Positions 30,440 to 31,314 of a DNA stretch of 31,314 bases are shown one piece after another. Where the stretch lies: contig JABUSI010000028.1 of NCBI GenBank assembly GCA_021442745.1, positions 1 through 31,314 on the forward strand. Direction: 5' to 3'. Within the stretch, counting starts at the first letter, position 1; each line of letters starts with the position of its first letter. The DNA is from Erysipelotrichaceae bacterium. GTDB taxonomy: Bacteria > Bacillota_I > Bacilli_A > Erysipelotrichales > Erysipelotrichaceae. The notes beneath the pieces were generated by a model, which saw only the letters and a list, made by a program, of their open reading frames with translations, ran no database searches and was not told the DNA's origin. A program made the translations under genes and the position numbers.

Positions 30440-31314
30440 ATGAATTACTTATGGATGTTTGTCGTTCCATGCGCCGTTTCGCTGGTACTGGTACCGATTG
30501 TAAAACGGATTGCGTGGAAACTGGAAATATATGCAGTTGAAAATGCCCGTACGGTACACCATGGAAAGATTGCCCGGGTTGGCGGTATTGCGGTGTATCT
30601 GGCGTTTCTGGTCGGTATTACGGTGTTTGCGAAAGTGGATGATTCCATCCGTGGTATGCTGGTCGGAGGATTTATCGTATTCATCGGCGGCTTGCTGGAT
30701 GATATGTACAATCTGCCGGCAAAAGTAAAACTGCTGTTTCAGGGAGCAGGAGCGATTGCGGTTATGTGGATCGGGAACGTGTATCTGAGCGTGCTGCATC
30801 TGCCGTTTGGGATTACCATCAATGCGCATATTATCAGTGCGTTATTAACTTTTGTGTGGATTATCGGGATTACCAATGCGATTAACCTGCTGGATGGTCT
30901 GGACGGGTTATCCAGCGGATTCAGTATCATTGTGTTACTGACAATCTGTCTGTTATGTACAACGAATCACCGGTATGACATTATGCCGGTTTCCCTGGTA
31001 CTTGCCGGTGCGACGATGGGATTTCTGCGATACAATTTCCATCCGGCATCCATCTTTATCGGGGATTGCGGGGCACAGTTTCTGGGATTTATGATTTCCT
31101 CCATTTCCTTACTGGGATTCAAGGGCGGAACGTTTATTACCCTGGCCATTCCGATTACCTTGTTGTTTGTGCCGATTACGGATACGCTGGTTGCAATTGC
31201 ACGGCGGAAACTGGCCGGAATGAAGTTCAGCGATCCGGATAAAAACCACCTGCATCATACTTTGATGCGGACATGGGGACTGGGACAACGGGCAACCGTA
31301 TTGATTATTTATCT
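30440..31314 (+). CDS. Undecaprenyl-phosphate GlcNAc-1-phosphate transferase family protein (WecA/TagO-like), 3' end cut by window
   Basis: This polytopic membrane enzyme transfers a sugar-1-phosphate from a UDP-sugar to undecaprenyl phosphate, starting teichoic acid or polysaccharide synthesis. Visible are HGKIARVGGIAVY, the metal-binding GGLLDD, NAINLLDGLDGL, SIFIGDCGAQFLGF and the catalytic HLHH near the current end. These favour WecA/TagO over MraY. The ATG at 30440 follows GTGAGGTG. The frame is open to the last base (291 codons seen), so the C-terminus is missing because the window ends, not because the gene is broken. Confidence 0.9.
   Translation, partial: MNYLWMFVVPCAVSLVLVPIVKRIAWKLEIYAVENARTVHHGKIARVGGIAVYLAFLVGITVFAKVDDSIRGMLVGGFIVFIGGLLDDMYNLPAKVKLLFQGAGAIAVMWIGNVYLSVLHLPFGITINAHIISALLTFVWIIGITNAINLLDGLDGLSSGFSIIVLLTICLLCTTNHRYDIMPVSLVLAGATMGFLRYNFHPASIFIGDCGAQFLGFMISSISLLGFKGGTFITLAIPITLLFVPITDTLVAIARRKLAGMKFSDPDKNHLHHTLMRTWGLGQRATVLIIY

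Noticed and set aside
30440..31314. Last gene as a broken gene or MraY
   Set aside because: The frame is open to the window edge, so it is simply cut off. The motifs NAINLLDGLDGL and HLHH fit the WecA/TagO branch better than MraY, and no peptidoglycan genes flank it here.

Overview
The window is a chromosomal segment from a Gram-positive bacterium. I infer a Bacillota member, possibly an Erysipelotrichia-like gut or oral anaerobe. The basis is moderate GC with strong AGGAGG-type ribosome sites, lipobox lipoproteins, a Cna-B surface protein with a sorting-signal-like tail, a prfA-prmC / sua5-glyA-upp-atp layout typical of Bacillota, and an ATP synthase c subunit of sodium-binding type. The genus is a guess. 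All genes lie on the + strand. I see no tRNA, rRNA, CRISPR array or transposase.

Layout. (1) 1-5.8 kb is a polyamine locus: an XRE-cupin regulator with a palindromic candidate operator, potABCD (spermidine/putrescine ABC importer; PotA carries an unusual insertion), a terminator, and an AguB-type N-carbamoylputrescine amidase. (2) 5.8-9.2 kb holds a MATE exporter, release factor 1 (prfA) and its methyltransferase (prmC). (3) 9.2-14.9 kb is an apparent signalling module: a secreted protein, three related lipoproteins, a 69-aa membrane protein, a LytTR response regulator and a GHKL sensor with degenerate ATP-site motifs. Three copies of a 42-bp element sit at the promoters of this module. Each contains two half-sites 21 bp apart, the geometry expected for LytTR regulators. 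(4) 14.9-17.3 kb is sugar-phosphate metabolism: nagA, then hxlA-hxlB (3-hexulose-6-phosphate synthase and isomerase). (5) 17.4-18.8 kb is a toxin-antitoxin-like pair: a DUF3990/ADP-ribosyltransferase-like protein and an XRE protein behind a promoter with a perfect 24-bp palindrome. (6) 18.8-20.9 kb encodes a large cell-surface protein. (7) 20.9-30.4 kb is a long housekeeping transcription unit: sua5, glyA, upp, atpZ/atpI-like genes, atpBEFHAGDC and a DUF1146 gene. (8) The window ends inside a WecA/TagO-family glycosyltransferase.

How the genes work together. The polyamine genes couple uptake to putrescine release from N-carbamoylputrescine. NagA and HxlAB both connect to the fructose-6-phosphate node. 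The LytTR module looks like a self-amplifying regulon, because the regulator lies downstream of one of its own candidate boxes. Its output is secreted, lipoprotein and membrane products with no recognised function, and it is the best candidate here for an undescribed system. Regions 3-6 interrupt a gene neighbourhood that is usually compact in Bacillota, so they read as an accessory insertion.
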